Source: Isosphaeraceae bacterium (GTDB taxonomy: Bacteria; Planctomycetota; Planctomycetia; Isosphaerales; Isosphaeraceae). From it: a stretch of 44,179 nucleotides of DNA. The translations under genes and the position numbers were made by a program. Of this stretch, positions 17,284 to 25,686 are shown in pieces. The first letter of the stretch is position 1; every line of letters starts with the position of its first letter. The notes beneath the pieces are model-generated. The model was not told where the DNA came from. It did no database searches and saw only the letters and a program-made list of their open reading frames with translations. The stretch is from the NCBI GenBank assembly GCA_025356435.1, contig JANXSY010000043.1, positions 1 to 44,179 of the forward strand. The letters run 5' to 3'.

Positions 17284-17314
17284 TTGACTGATCACACCCC
17301 TCACCTGATACAAT
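17284..17314 (+). promoter_or_regulatory. weak candidate promoter for the exopolysaccharide operon
   Basis: TTGACT (17284-17289, 5 of 6) with TACAAT (17309-17314, 5 of 6). The 19-nt spacing is longer than optimal, hence low confidence. The dyad TTCGAG-N3-CTCGAA (17331-17345) lies just downstream of the expected start. Confidence 0.3.
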
Positions 17315-17583
17315 TCTTCGCGGAAAGCCGTTCGAGCGACTCGAATATGACGTAAGAATCTCTAAGGTTGGCACGAGACTTTCTTTCTTTTCTCGAGCGT
17401 TGCCTACAAGAGATTGTCCTGGAAAACTCCCTGCCCCCAGTGACGAGTCTATTTCTTTTCGCACCGTATCGAAATCGACCCGGACAAAAGCGTCACTCAG
17501 TTCCGCTTCGATCGTAGCTGATCTGATTGCTGACTCCCGCCTCGCGTCCTGCTCGGCGTGAGCTGCTGAGGATTGCCCGATCC

Positions 17584-19251
17584 ATGATGACCACGAACAT
17601 CTATTTGCTCATTTTTGCCATCTCCTTCATGGGTTGCGTGCTCGCAACCCCGGCGGTGACCCGTCTAGCGATCTGGTTCGGTGCCATCGACAGGCCCGAC
17701 CAGTTCCGTCGGATTCATAAGGGGGCCACGCCACGCATGGGGGGTCTGGGCCTCGCCTTCGGGTTGATGCTTGGGATCGTCCTCGTCGTGTGCGGCGGCT
17801 ATCTGCGTGGCTGGGAACCGTTCGCCGAGTGGTGGGCGAAGCTCGGCCCCGTGGCGATCGCTGGGACGATCGTGCTCTTGATTGGTGCGGTCGACGACCT
17901 CCGCGGGATCGGTCCGAGGGTCAAGCTGCTCGGGCAAGCTGCGGCGGTGATGGTGCTATACCTCTCGGGCATCAAGATCGGCAACGTCGTGATTCTCGGG
18001 ATGCCGATCCGCCTGGATGAGCCGAGCTTTACGTTCCATCTCTTCGGCCACGAGCAGACGATCGCGATATTGGGGCTGCTGGCGACGATGTTCTGGTTCT
18101 TGGCGTGCATGAACATCTGGAACCTGATCGACGGCATGGACGGGCTGGCTTCGGGCGTCGGCCTGCTGGTCAGTGGCACCTTGATGTTGGTGGCCATCCA
18201 CCACGGCAACTCGGGTGTCGCGTTCCTGGCCGCCGCCCTGGCGGGAAGTCTGGCGGGATTCCTCCTCTACAACTGGCATCCAGCGTGTATCTTCCTCGGA
18301 GACAGCGGGAGCCTGCTGATCGGCCTCTTAATCGGGGTGATCGGCGTGCAAGGGTCTCTCAAGGCTCCGTCGGCGATCTCGATGCTCTTCCCGATCCTGG
18401 CGATGGGGCTGCCGATCTCAGATACCGCGATGGCGATCTTCCGCCGGTGGGTCCGAAATCTCCCCCTTAGCTCGGCGGACCGACGCCACGTCCACCACCT
18501 CCTGATCGGTCTCGGGCTCAACCCGCGTCAGGCTGCGATCTTGCTCTATTGCTTCTCCGGGTTCCTCTGTGGCGTTGTCTTGCTGGGCGTTGCCTTGCAG
18601 AACGAATTTCTGGCTTTGATTCTGGGGCTTTCAGGCTGCCTCGCGTTCCTTCTGATCTTGATGAGCCGGCGAAACGAGCTGGCGATGCTCCGATCCGACC
18701 TGGGTGCCCGGCTAGCCCGGGGCAAGCAGGAGCGGTTCGCCGCCAAGGTGACGTGGGAGGCGATCCAGCGAGTCGAACTCTGCGAGACAGTCGACAGTAT
18801 CTGGCGGATCGTTGAGTCGACAACCGCCATGCTCGGTTGCGATGGGCTCACGCTCCGTTGCGACCGTGACGGCCGGGTGATCTTCAAGCTGGAGAGCGTT
18901 CCGACGTCCTCAGATACCAACGCGACGGGCCAATTGTCGGGACCGACGGCGACTTTCCGACTGTCGAGTGGGCAGGATCAAGTCTTGACGGTCTCCCTGC
19001 TCCAATCGGTTGAGACGACACTTGCGGCCGACATCGCTTTCCGCTTCATGCAACGCCTCTCTCTGGCCACGGCGGAACGGCTCGAACGACTCCTCGCCCC
19101 TGTGCTTGCGAAGGACGAGTCGAGTGTCACCGCTCAGCCTGACCTCCGTCCTGAGAGTTTGCCCGTGGTGTCGTCACTATCCGATCCCGATGCCGAGTCT
19201 AAAGAGGGACTTGCGGCCGATGCCGCGACGACCCGGCCCAGCTTTGCCTGA
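17584..19251 (+). CDS. WecA/MraY-type undecaprenyl-phosphate sugar-1-phosphate transferase with extra C-terminal domain
   Basis: A 555-residue polytopic membrane enzyme that starts glycan assembly by loading a sugar-1-phosphate, probably GlcNAc-1-P, on undecaprenyl phosphate. Motifs in order: Asp104-Asp105 (AVDDLRGIG, Mg site), NLIDGMDG (180-187), FLGDSGS (Asp240) and RRHVHHLL (300-307), the last typical of the WecA branch rather than MraY. About ten membrane helices end near residue 365. A further 190 residues follow that WecA lacks: a helix, then a roughly 130-residue mixed domain (from WEAIQRVELCETVDSIW) that vaguely resembles a GAF fold, and a disordered tail. The ATG at 17584 is preferred over a TTG at 17527; a GAGG lies about 14 nt upstream. 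First gene of the polysaccharide locus. Confidence 0.88.
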   Translation: MMTTNIYLLIFAISFMGCVLATPAVTRLAIWFGAIDRPDQFRRIHKGATPRMGGLGLAFGLMLGIVLVVCGGYLRGWEPFAEWWAKLGPVAIAGTIVLLIGAVDDLRGIGPRVKLLGQAAAVMVLYLSGIKIGNVVILGMPIRLDEPSFTFHLFGHEQTIAILGLLATMFWFLACMNIWNLIDGMDGLASGVGLLVSGTLMLVAIHHGNSGVAFLAAALAGSLAGFLLYNWHPACIFLGDSGSLLIGLLIGVIGVQGSLKAPSAISMLFPILAMGLPISDTAMAIFRRWVRNLPLSSADRRHVHHLLIGLGLNPRQAAILLYCFSGFLCGVVLLGVALQNEFLALILGLSGCLAFLLILMSRRNELAMLRSDLGARLARGKQERFAAKVTWEAIQRVELCETVDSIWRIVESTTAMLGCDGLTLRCDRDGRVIFKLESVPTSSDTNATGQLSGPTATFRLSSGQDQVLTVSLLQSVETTLAADIAFRFMQRLSLATAERLERLLAPVLAKDESSVTAQPDLRPESLPVVSSLSDPDAESKEGLAADAATTRPSFA

Positions 19252-19361
19252 TCATTCGACATGACGGGTTGGCCCGCCGCAACCGTTGACCCGAACACCT
19301 CCCTCGGCGAGAAGCAATCTGCCGGGCCGACATCGACGCCGCCGCAGGAGACGCGCATTCC

Positions 19362-21611
19362 ATGGATGGAATCCAGCCCTATGCGGGAGCACCTCGCCCC
19401 GCAACTTACACGACGCACTCACCCCAAGCGTTCGGATTCGGGCCGCCCTTGACACATGTCGGGACGCTTGATGCGGTCCCGTCCAAGACGCCCGCCGACT
19501 ATTTGCGGGCGATCAAGCGGCGGGCCTGGCTGGTCCTCGCGATCGGTGTGTTGGTGTCGACCTGCGGCGCTCTCCTCGTCTTGAGGATGCCGGCCGTCTA
19601 TCGGACGATCGCCGAGGTCACGATCGAGCCTCCGGGCGTCGACAAGTACCTCACAGGGATCATCAGCCGATCCGACACGTCCCTCCTGCGTCCGAGCAAC
19701 GAGGAGACGGAGAAATATGTCCCGGACAAGCTCGCAATGCTGCGATCGAAGTCGCTCGTCGACAAGGTCGTCCGCGACCCTGCCCTCAACGGTGGCAAGA
19801 CGCCCAGCCCGCTTGATGACCCCTCGGCCGATGTGATCAAGAACCTCTACACGCGCAACCAGCCCGGTACGCACTACTATTCGATCTCGCTCGAAGGGGG
19901 CGATCCGTCGAAGGTCACGCGAACCCTGCATCTCTTGCTGGAGGAATTCAAGGCCCAGGCGCGGATCGAGAGTACCGACGTCCTCCTCGAATCGAAGCGG
20001 CATGCCATGAACCAGATTGGACAGCTCACCAAGGAGTTGTCTGGTCTCCACGATGAGATTTACAAGGTTGCGCGGACGACCGGGTCGATCGGCCCCGACG
20101 GGTCGAGCCTTCCCAAGGAGCGGCTCCAGCAGGTCAATCAGGCCCTGATGATGGAGCGGATGCGTTACGGAGACCTCCAGCGCACGCTCCGACTCGAATC
20201 GCTCCGTCCCCAACCCAGCGACCCTAGGTCTGAGTCGCGGGCCAATCGGATCGCCGCCCTCGAAGAAGAGCGGGGTCTGATCGTCAAGCGATACGAACGG
20301 GCCAAGATGAACACGCGAGATCGCGACGACCCCTTCCTCCGAAACCTCCGCGCTGAGGCCGGCGACATCGACGCGAAGATCGCCAAGTTGAGTCGCCCGA
20401 TCGCTCAGGCTGAGTTGGCCGGGACCGACGATTCCGAAGTTTTGCTTGCCACCGCCCGCGAGGAGATCCAGGCACACGAACAGGAGTCAAAGCGGCTCAT
20501 CACCGAGATGCAAGAGTCGCTCCCCGACTACGACAAGTTCGCAAACCTCGTCTTCCAGCGCGAGCAGAAGCAGCGAGAAATGACGACGGTGACGCAAAAC
20601 TACGCCGCCTTCGACGCCCTGGCCAAGACGCAGAGAGAGCCGGTCAACATCCGCGTCCCACCCGTCGAGCCTGTCATGCCCGACCGGCCGAAGCGGGGGC
20701 TGTACATCACCGGATTCGTCATCTTTGGGCTCCTGCTCGGGATGGGCTTCGCTATGCTGCTCGAGCACGTTGATCACTGCGTCAAGGTTCCCGAGCACCT
20801 CACCTCGGGCCTTGCGCTCCCCTTGCTGGGTGTGGTCCCTCGGATCAGGCGGACGGCAAAGATTCAGCGGGGCGGTCATCTCTGGACCCCCGGGCTCCCT
20901 GACTCAATCGAGGCCGATGCCTATCGGAACATCCGCGCCAGCCTGCTAGGAGTGGCCGGTTCGCATGGGCCGATCGTCACGCTGCTCGTCACCAGTGCCA
21001 AGGCCGGCGAGGGGAAGAGCACAACCGCGCTCAACCTGGCGGCCACCTGTGCCCGCGCCGGGGAACGGACGCTGCTCGTGGATGTCGACCTCCGTCGTCC
21101 CAGCCTGGCCCAGGTGTTCCCGCACGAAGACCGCCACCTGGGGCTGGTCGACGTGCTCCGTGGTGACCTCCCGTGGCAACGGGTCGTCGTGCCCTCAGAC
21201 CTCCCTAACCTCGACTTCATCCCGACTGGTGAAACGCGCGACGTGCCGATCGAGATCCTTGGCAGCCTCGAACTGCGTCAGCTCTTGCTCTCGCTCTCGC
21301 AACACCATTATGACCGGGTTATCCTCGATGGCCCGGCGATCCTTGGCCTCGCCGACTGCCGGATGCTCGGGCGGATTGTCGATGCCGCCATCATGGTCGT
21401 GCGGAGCGGGACGATGGAGTTGAGGCCGCTCCGCCGGGCAAAGGCGATGCTGGAACAGTCTCAGGTGAAGATGGCGGGCGTGGTCTTTAACGGCCTCTCC
21501 GACGACCTCGACAACTGGTCGAGCTATGGACCAACCTCCGCGCCGTCAGGTCCGACGGCGGTCGACCCTGCCCGGGCCATCGAAACGGCGACTTCCCCTC
21601 GGACCGCGTAA
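19362..21611 (+). CDS. polysaccharide co-polymerase / BY-kinase fusion (Wzc-like)
   Basis: A 749-residue protein joining a Wzz chain-length domain and a bacterial tyrosine-kinase-type ATPase. Transmembrane helices lie at about 53-75 and 447-469, enclosing a large extracytoplasmic coiled-coil region. The cytoplasmic ATPase has Walker A with Lys552 (SAKAGEGKST), Walker A' with Asp574/Asp576 (LLVDVDLRRPS) and Walker B with Asp656 (VILDGPAI). The C-terminal tail after residue 715 has only one tyrosine (SSYGP), whereas Wzc-type kinases autophosphorylate a cluster of several. AGGAG is 11 nt before the ATG. It probably controls chain length and export of the polysaccharide with the WecA-like and ligase-like neighbours. 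Kinase activity is uncertain because of the tail. Confidence 0.88.
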   Translation: MDGIQPYAGAPRPATYTTHSPQAFGFGPPLTHVGTLDAVPSKTPADYLRAIKRRAWLVLAIGVLVSTCGALLVLRMPAVYRTIAEVTIEPPGVDKYLTGIISRSDTSLLRPSNEETEKYVPDKLAMLRSKSLVDKVVRDPALNGGKTPSPLDDPSADVIKNLYTRNQPGTHYYSISLEGGDPSKVTRTLHLLLEEFKAQARIESTDVLLESKRHAMNQIGQLTKELSGLHDEIYKVARTTGSIGPDGSSLPKERLQQVNQALMMERMRYGDLQRTLRLESLRPQPSDPRSESRANRIAALEEERGLIVKRYERAKMNTRDRDDPFLRNLRAEAGDIDAKIAKLSRPIAQAELAGTDDSEVLLATAREEIQAHEQESKRLITEMQESLPDYDKFANLVFQREQKQREMTTVTQNYAAFDALAKTQREPVNIRVPPVEPVMPDRPKRGLYITGFVIFGLLLGMGFAMLLEHVDHCVKVPEHLTSGLALPLLGVVPRIRRTAKIQRGGHLWTPGLPDSIEADAYRNIRASLLGVAGSHGPIVTLLVTSAKAGEGKSTTALNLAATCARAGERTLLVDVDLRRPSLAQVFPHEDRHLGLVDVLRGDLPWQRVVVPSDLPNLDFIPTGETRDVPIEILGSLELRQLLLSLSQHHYDRVILDGPAILGLADCRMLGRIVDAAIMVVRSGTMELRPLRRAKAMLEQSQVKMAGVVFNGLSDDLDNWSSYGPTSAPSGPTAVDPARAIETATSPRTA

Positions 21612-21655
21612 GACCTGAAATACGACCGCAACATGAGCGACATCACACGGAGATT

Positions 21656-23227
21656 TTGACGTTGTTGACCACCCGGGTCCGCATCCAGATGGCCCTCGAC
21701 CGTTGCCTCGCGATCGGACTCGCGGTGCTGCTCGTCGGCACCCCGCTCGCCTTCGGCGGGGCGGTCTGGTGGATGCCGTCGGCGGTCGCGGTGCTGATGA
21801 CCCTGCTCCTCTTGGTCTGGCTCTTACGGGCCGGAACGTCGGGGAGGTGGCGGGTCTTGAAGAGCCCCCTCGGGGCGCTCGGGGCGCTTGCGATCGGGCT
21901 CGCGGTTTTCCAGTCAGTCCCGGTGCCGTATCGGGTCTCGGCGAGGGTCTCTCCCAAGACGTACGCGATCCAATCCCTCGGCGTCCATCCTGATCTCGTC
22001 CATGCCGATGATCCGGAAGCTGTCCTGATTGACTCGAAGTCAGCCCGCGTCCCCATGACGATCGACCGGCCCGCGACGCTCCGATGGATCGCGGCTGCCG
22101 TGGCCTGCCTGGCGCTGTTCTCGATCGTCTCGCATTTCGTCGACCGTCTCGATCGGCTCTATCTCGTCTGGGGGAGCGTGGTCGCGGCCTTCCTGCTCAA
22201 TGCGTCGATCGCGCTGGTCCAGATTGTGGGACAGGCCGACGGACTCTACGGGTTCATCGAGCCGGGGAGCGGGCCGAACTGGGCTCCCAACATGGCTGAC
22301 GCACTCAAGGCACCGGGGGAAACCGTCCTCCGAACCGTTGCGGTCGCCAAGTCCACCGGCCTCTCCTGGTCACTCGCCAAGCCGGTCCTGGTGCCGTCGA
22401 TCGGGACGATGATGGGCGGGCCGGGAGCGTTCCTGGCCCTCGCGTCTCTCGGCTTGCCTCTTGCCGTGGCGATGACCCTGCAATTCATGGCCCCGCGCGG
22501 CAGTCGTGAAGGTCTCTGGACCCGACTTTCGCAGACGGGGCAGGGGAGCCTGCTCGTCCTGCTCTATCTCTCGACGCTCCTCGGCGCGGGCCTGGTCGGC
22601 CTCTTCGCCGGGCCGGTCCTGGGGCTTCCCTTCGGCGTGGCGATCCTGCTCGTCGGGCTGCCCAGCCTGTTCGGGAGCGGCCTCCGGCTCAAGGGTCTCT
22701 GTTTCATCGCGCTCTGCACGGGGGCCTTGGCAAGCGGAGTCGTGCTCGGTGATCGATGGGGCGAATGGCTCCCGTCGGCGAATCCCACCCCCAGGGTTGA
22801 CTTCGCGAGGTCGAGAGGAGTATGGTCGGACGCGTTGCCGATTCTGAAGGATTTCCCCCTGATCGGGACCGGACTCGGCAGCTTCTCCTCGATCCAGCCT
22901 TACTACAAAACGCGAGACGCCGCCTCGACGACTGCGATGAGCAGCCTCCTTCAGTGGTGTGCCGAGTCGGGTCTTGTCGGGATGGGACTGCTCGCTCTGG
23001 GCGGACTTTGGGTCCTGTTTCGGCTCCCCGGCGCGATCCGGCGGGTCGGCTCTGCGGACCGGGCGCTGGCCTTCGGATTGATCGGTGCCGTGATCTGCTT
23101 CGGGATTGTCTCGACGTTACACTGGACGGTCGAACTCTTCGCCGTCGCGCTTGCCGCGAGCGCAGTGGCGGGCACCTGCAATCGATGGCTCGCGGGCGGC
23201 ACAGACCTCTTCGTGGAGCGTGGCTAG
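21656..23227 (+). CDS. O-antigen ligase / Wzy-like polysaccharide membrane protein
   Basis: A protein of about 523 residues with a dozen hydrophobic helices and one sizable extracytoplasmic region, characteristic of the O-antigen ligase (WaaL) / polymerase superfamily that transfers undecaprenyl-linked glycans. The family signature near residue 400 reads LIGTGLGSF followed by a Tyr-containing stretch, and long Leu/Gly-rich helices flank it. The start is a TTG at 21656 with GGAG 4 nt upstream; TTGs at 21662 and 21665 are equally possible. It follows the Wzc-like gene by 44 bp in the same direction. Family membership does not separate ligase from polymerase; a second, different Wzy-like protein is encoded at 29982. 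Confidence 0.78.
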   Translation: MTLLTTRVRIQMALDRCLAIGLAVLLVGTPLAFGGAVWWMPSAVAVLMTLLLLVWLLRAGTSGRWRVLKSPLGALGALAIGLAVFQSVPVPYRVSARVSPKTYAIQSLGVHPDLVHADDPEAVLIDSKSARVPMTIDRPATLRWIAAAVACLALFSIVSHFVDRLDRLYLVWGSVVAAFLLNASIALVQIVGQADGLYGFIEPGSGPNWAPNMADALKAPGETVLRTVAVAKSTGLSWSLAKPVLVPSIGTMMGGPGAFLALASLGLPLAVAMTLQFMAPRGSREGLWTRLSQTGQGSLLVLLYLSTLLGAGLVGLFAGPVLGLPFGVAILLVGLPSLFGSGLRLKGLCFIALCTGALASGVVLGDRWGEWLPSANPTPRVDFARSRGVWSDALPILKDFPLIGTGLGSFSSIQPYYKTRDAASTTAMSSLLQWCAESGLVGMGLLALGGLWVLFRLPGAIRRVGSADRALAFGLIGAVICFGIVSTLHWTVELFAVALAASAVAGTCNRWLAGGTDLFVERG

Positions 23228-23285
23228 GACCGCCCGCTCGACTTTCGAACGGATCAACTCGGCTCAGGGAGGAGACGAACGCGCG

Positions 23286-25628
23286 ATGCCCGACACCACG
23301 TATCTCCATATCCAGGGACGCGAGTCCGACCCGACGCGAGTGGTCGCGATGCCTGGGGCGGCGGTCCGGATCGGTCGAGGCGTGCAGTGCGAAGTTCGTC
23401 TCAGCGAACCCGGCCTCGCGGAAGTCCAATGCCTCCTGCGTCGGCGGGGCGACACGTGGCAGATCCAGCCGGTCGGCCCGTCAAGCCTGCTGACGATCGA
23501 AGGCCAACCCGTCGAACATCCGCGTGCGTTGCCCTTCGGAGTCCCGCTCCAGGTCGGCGGCCACCGGCTCGTCATCCGGCCCGGCGAATGGGGCAGCTAT
23601 CAGGCCCCGTTCGAGGTCGGCGAACGTTTCAACGCGAGGCGATCCGTCGACCCGAAACTGACTCCCACGCCGTCAGAGCCGACTCCCCGCCCCGAACCCG
23701 TGGCACCCCAGTCGAGTTCCGCCCAGGCCGAAGTCGAACGCCTCAAGCGATGGCAGGCCCGCCTCGAACAGCGGGAGCGGTGGCTCAAGTCTCGTCAGGA
23801 AGAGAAGAAGTGGGAGGCGAGGTGGAAGGCAGCGGGCGAGGAAATTCGGTCCAAGTCGCCCACGCTCGGCACCGGATTGCAGGCTGCCTCGACTCGTCCT
23901 CCGGCGGCCAGGCCAACGCCGACTGATTCCCTCAGGCCCCTTCGTCCGGTCACGCCGACATCGCGGAACGACGTTGCCCGTCCCCTCTCTGAACGGAGCA
24001 CGGCCCCCGCCGGAGGCTCCGCTCCGAAAGCGACATCCGGGCAATCCACCTCGCTCGCCGTCATCCCGCCCGATGCCCTGATCGTTCCCGTCGAGCCTCG
24101 GATTATCGCGATCCCGATAATCGAGTCGCCACCGGTCGTCCCCAGCTCATTCGAGGAAGTTTCGGCCGACGTCGGTCCGGAAACGTCCCTCGAATCGCTG
24201 GTGTTTCCGATCGAGCGATACCTGCCTGACGCCGACTTGGCCTCGATCGACGGGCTGGAGGTCGAGTCGGGATTCCTTCTTCCGATCGAGACCTTGATCC
24301 TCGCGGAGTCGGAGCGGGCCGACCCGATCTGGGATAATGCGCGGGGTGATGTCGATGCGACGACCTCACCGGCTGTCTCACCGCCGGACGACATGGTCAT
24401 CGCACCGGAGCCGCCGCGCCGCGAGCCAGTGACCGTCCTACCTCGACCTTCGACGAAAGAGCAGGCCGACTTCCCGAGCGCCGCCGCGATCTTCGCCGCG
24501 CAAGGGACCCGGTCCATTCCCGAACTTCAGACCAAACGCGGTAAGCAGCGACGACCGATACCGACCGATCCGCGAGGGCCGGCCGAATGGAGCTCGGCGA
24601 CCTGGCTCGCCCTACCGCCGGTCGCGATCGTTTCGCTCGGGCTGATGACTGTCGGACTGTTCCTGGGCCTGTCCTGGTCGAAGGACAACATGGAGGCGGG
24701 CCGGGCCGTGAGGTCGGCACTCCGATCGGAGACCGAGTCCCCAGCGTCCATCGATCCCGCCGTCCGTCCCGAGACGCGTTGGTGGACGACGACCGCTGGG
24801 CATCTGGCCTTCTGGGCCGCCGCGATTGAACGCTCGCCAGAGGCAAGCGAACGGGCTAGTGAGGTTGATGAGATCTTGTCGGCCGCAAATCGAGCGTCCC
24901 CGCTTCAGCCTGAGATCAGGCTCGCTCTCGGCCGGAAGTCGACCCTCGGCACGACGACTGAGCCTACGCAGTCTCTCGGGCTGAGCCGCGACGTGATCGC
25001 GCTGACGCACACCGCTCGAACTCTGAAGAAGGCCGGGAAGTCGCAGGCGGCGATTCACGCCTACCGCCACGCGATGGAGATGGCGACCGACTCGCAACCT
25101 GCGACGCTCGGGACTCCGGTCTTCGACGATGACCCCCATGTCCGCCGATTCCGCCTGCCTCACGAGGCCCTAATTCAGGGGGTGGCCACGGACATGCTCG
25201 ACGCCGGGGGATGGGATTCCTCGGATTGGTCGAGTGTGGTCCCCGCGAGCCCCCTGGCCCGATTCGCCGTCGCCCGCGTGCTCAGAGAGAAGGGGAACGT
25301 CGACGCGTCGAAGCTGTTCGATCTCGCCGTCGACGCCAATCTCCCCGGCGATCCCGCACTGCACGCCGAGAATCTCGCCGCGAAGGCCGAAGCCTTGGCC
25401 TTCATGGAGCGGAAGCCCGAGGCCGCCGAGGGTTATCGAAGGGCCATCGATCGGGCGACCGACGAGACCACTCGAAGACGGTGGCAGCTCGGCCTGGCGG
25501 AGATCCTCTCGACCCTCGGTGCGTCCAAAGAACGCGCTGAACTGCTCGAGGCCGCCAAAGGGACCGACCCGACCGAAGACGTCACCCGCAAGGCGATGGA
25601 TGCGCAGAACAGCGCCGGCCTGAAGTGA
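23286..25628 (+). CDS. membrane protein with degenerate FHA domain and TPR-like C-terminus
   Basis: A 780-residue protein of unknown function. Start: ATG at 23286 with GGGAGGAG about 11 nt upstream; the frame is open further back but would overlap the previous gene. Residues about 1-107 have the FHA beta-sandwich pattern (VRIGRGVQCEVRL, then the closing strand around LQVGGHRLVI), yet the phosphothreonine-contacting Ser, His and Asn positions are replaced (EPGLAEVQC, TIEGQPV). A basic coiled-coil segment (about 145-187) and a Pro-rich linker follow, then one membrane helix (about 440-462), then about 300 residues of TPR-like helices (for example AAIHAYRHAMEMA, AAEGYRRAIDRA). Likely topology is FHA inside, repeats outside. 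It stands between the ligase-like gene and the exosortase, suggesting an assembly or scaffold role. Confidence 0.72.
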   Translation: MPDTTYLHIQGRESDPTRVVAMPGAAVRIGRGVQCEVRLSEPGLAEVQCLLRRRGDTWQIQPVGPSSLLTIEGQPVEHPRALPFGVPLQVGGHRLVIRPGEWGSYQAPFEVGERFNARRSVDPKLTPTPSEPTPRPEPVAPQSSSAQAEVERLKRWQARLEQRERWLKSRQEEKKWEARWKAAGEEIRSKSPTLGTGLQAASTRPPAARPTPTDSLRPLRPVTPTSRNDVARPLSERSTAPAGGSAPKATSGQSTSLAVIPPDALIVPVEPRIIAIPIIESPPVVPSSFEEVSADVGPETSLESLVFPIERYLPDADLASIDGLEVESGFLLPIETLILAESERADPIWDNARGDVDATTSPAVSPPDDMVIAPEPPRREPVTVLPRPSTKEQADFPSAAAIFAAQGTRSIPELQTKRGKQRRPIPTDPRGPAEWSSATWLALPPVAIVSLGLMTVGLFLGLSWSKDNMEAGRAVRSALRSETESPASIDPAVRPETRWWTTTAGHLAFWAAAIERSPEASERASEVDEILSAANRASPLQPEIRLALGRKSTLGTTTEPTQSLGLSRDVIALTHTARTLKKAGKSQAAIHAYRHAMEMATDSQPATLGTPVFDDDPHVRRFRLPHEALIQGVATDMLDAGGWDSSDWSSVVPASPLARFAVARVLREKGNVDASKLFDLAVDANLPGDPALHAENLAAKAEALAFMERKPEAAEGYRRAIDRATDETTRRRWQLGLAEILSTLGASKERAELLEAAKGTDPTEDVTRKAMDAQNSAGLK

Positions 25629-25686
25629 TCGCTAATCGCAACAAACCTCACCCGGACGATGGATCTTCTCGATCGAGGAACCCGTG

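Larger units (their letters stand above)
16827..17583. other. 757-bp AT-richer intergenic region upstream of the exopolysaccharide locus
   Basis: No convincing gene is seen; open frames on both strands here lack family features and normal composition. The left end carries the minus-strand promoter at 16887-16915. From about 17090 the base composition is clearly lower in GC than the genes, with T-rich runs near 17380-17395 and 17450-17460. It holds a candidate promoter at 17284-17314, a perfect dyad TTCGAG-N3-CTCGAA at 17331-17345, and a 17-codon reading frame (17238-17291, MSIFIIFSRRNAGLSLD) preceded by AAAGGA. It looks like a long regulatory leader for the genes starting at 17584. Confidence 0.55.

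Noticed and set aside
17171..17464. 97-codon minus-strand open frame in the leader
   Set aside because: No recognisable domain, no clear ribosome site, and composition typical of non-coding DNA here.
23106..23285. 60-codon extension of the FHA-like protein
   Set aside because: It overlaps the end of the ligase-like gene by over 100 bp, and the ATG at 23286 has a strong ribosome site and starts right at the first FHA strand.
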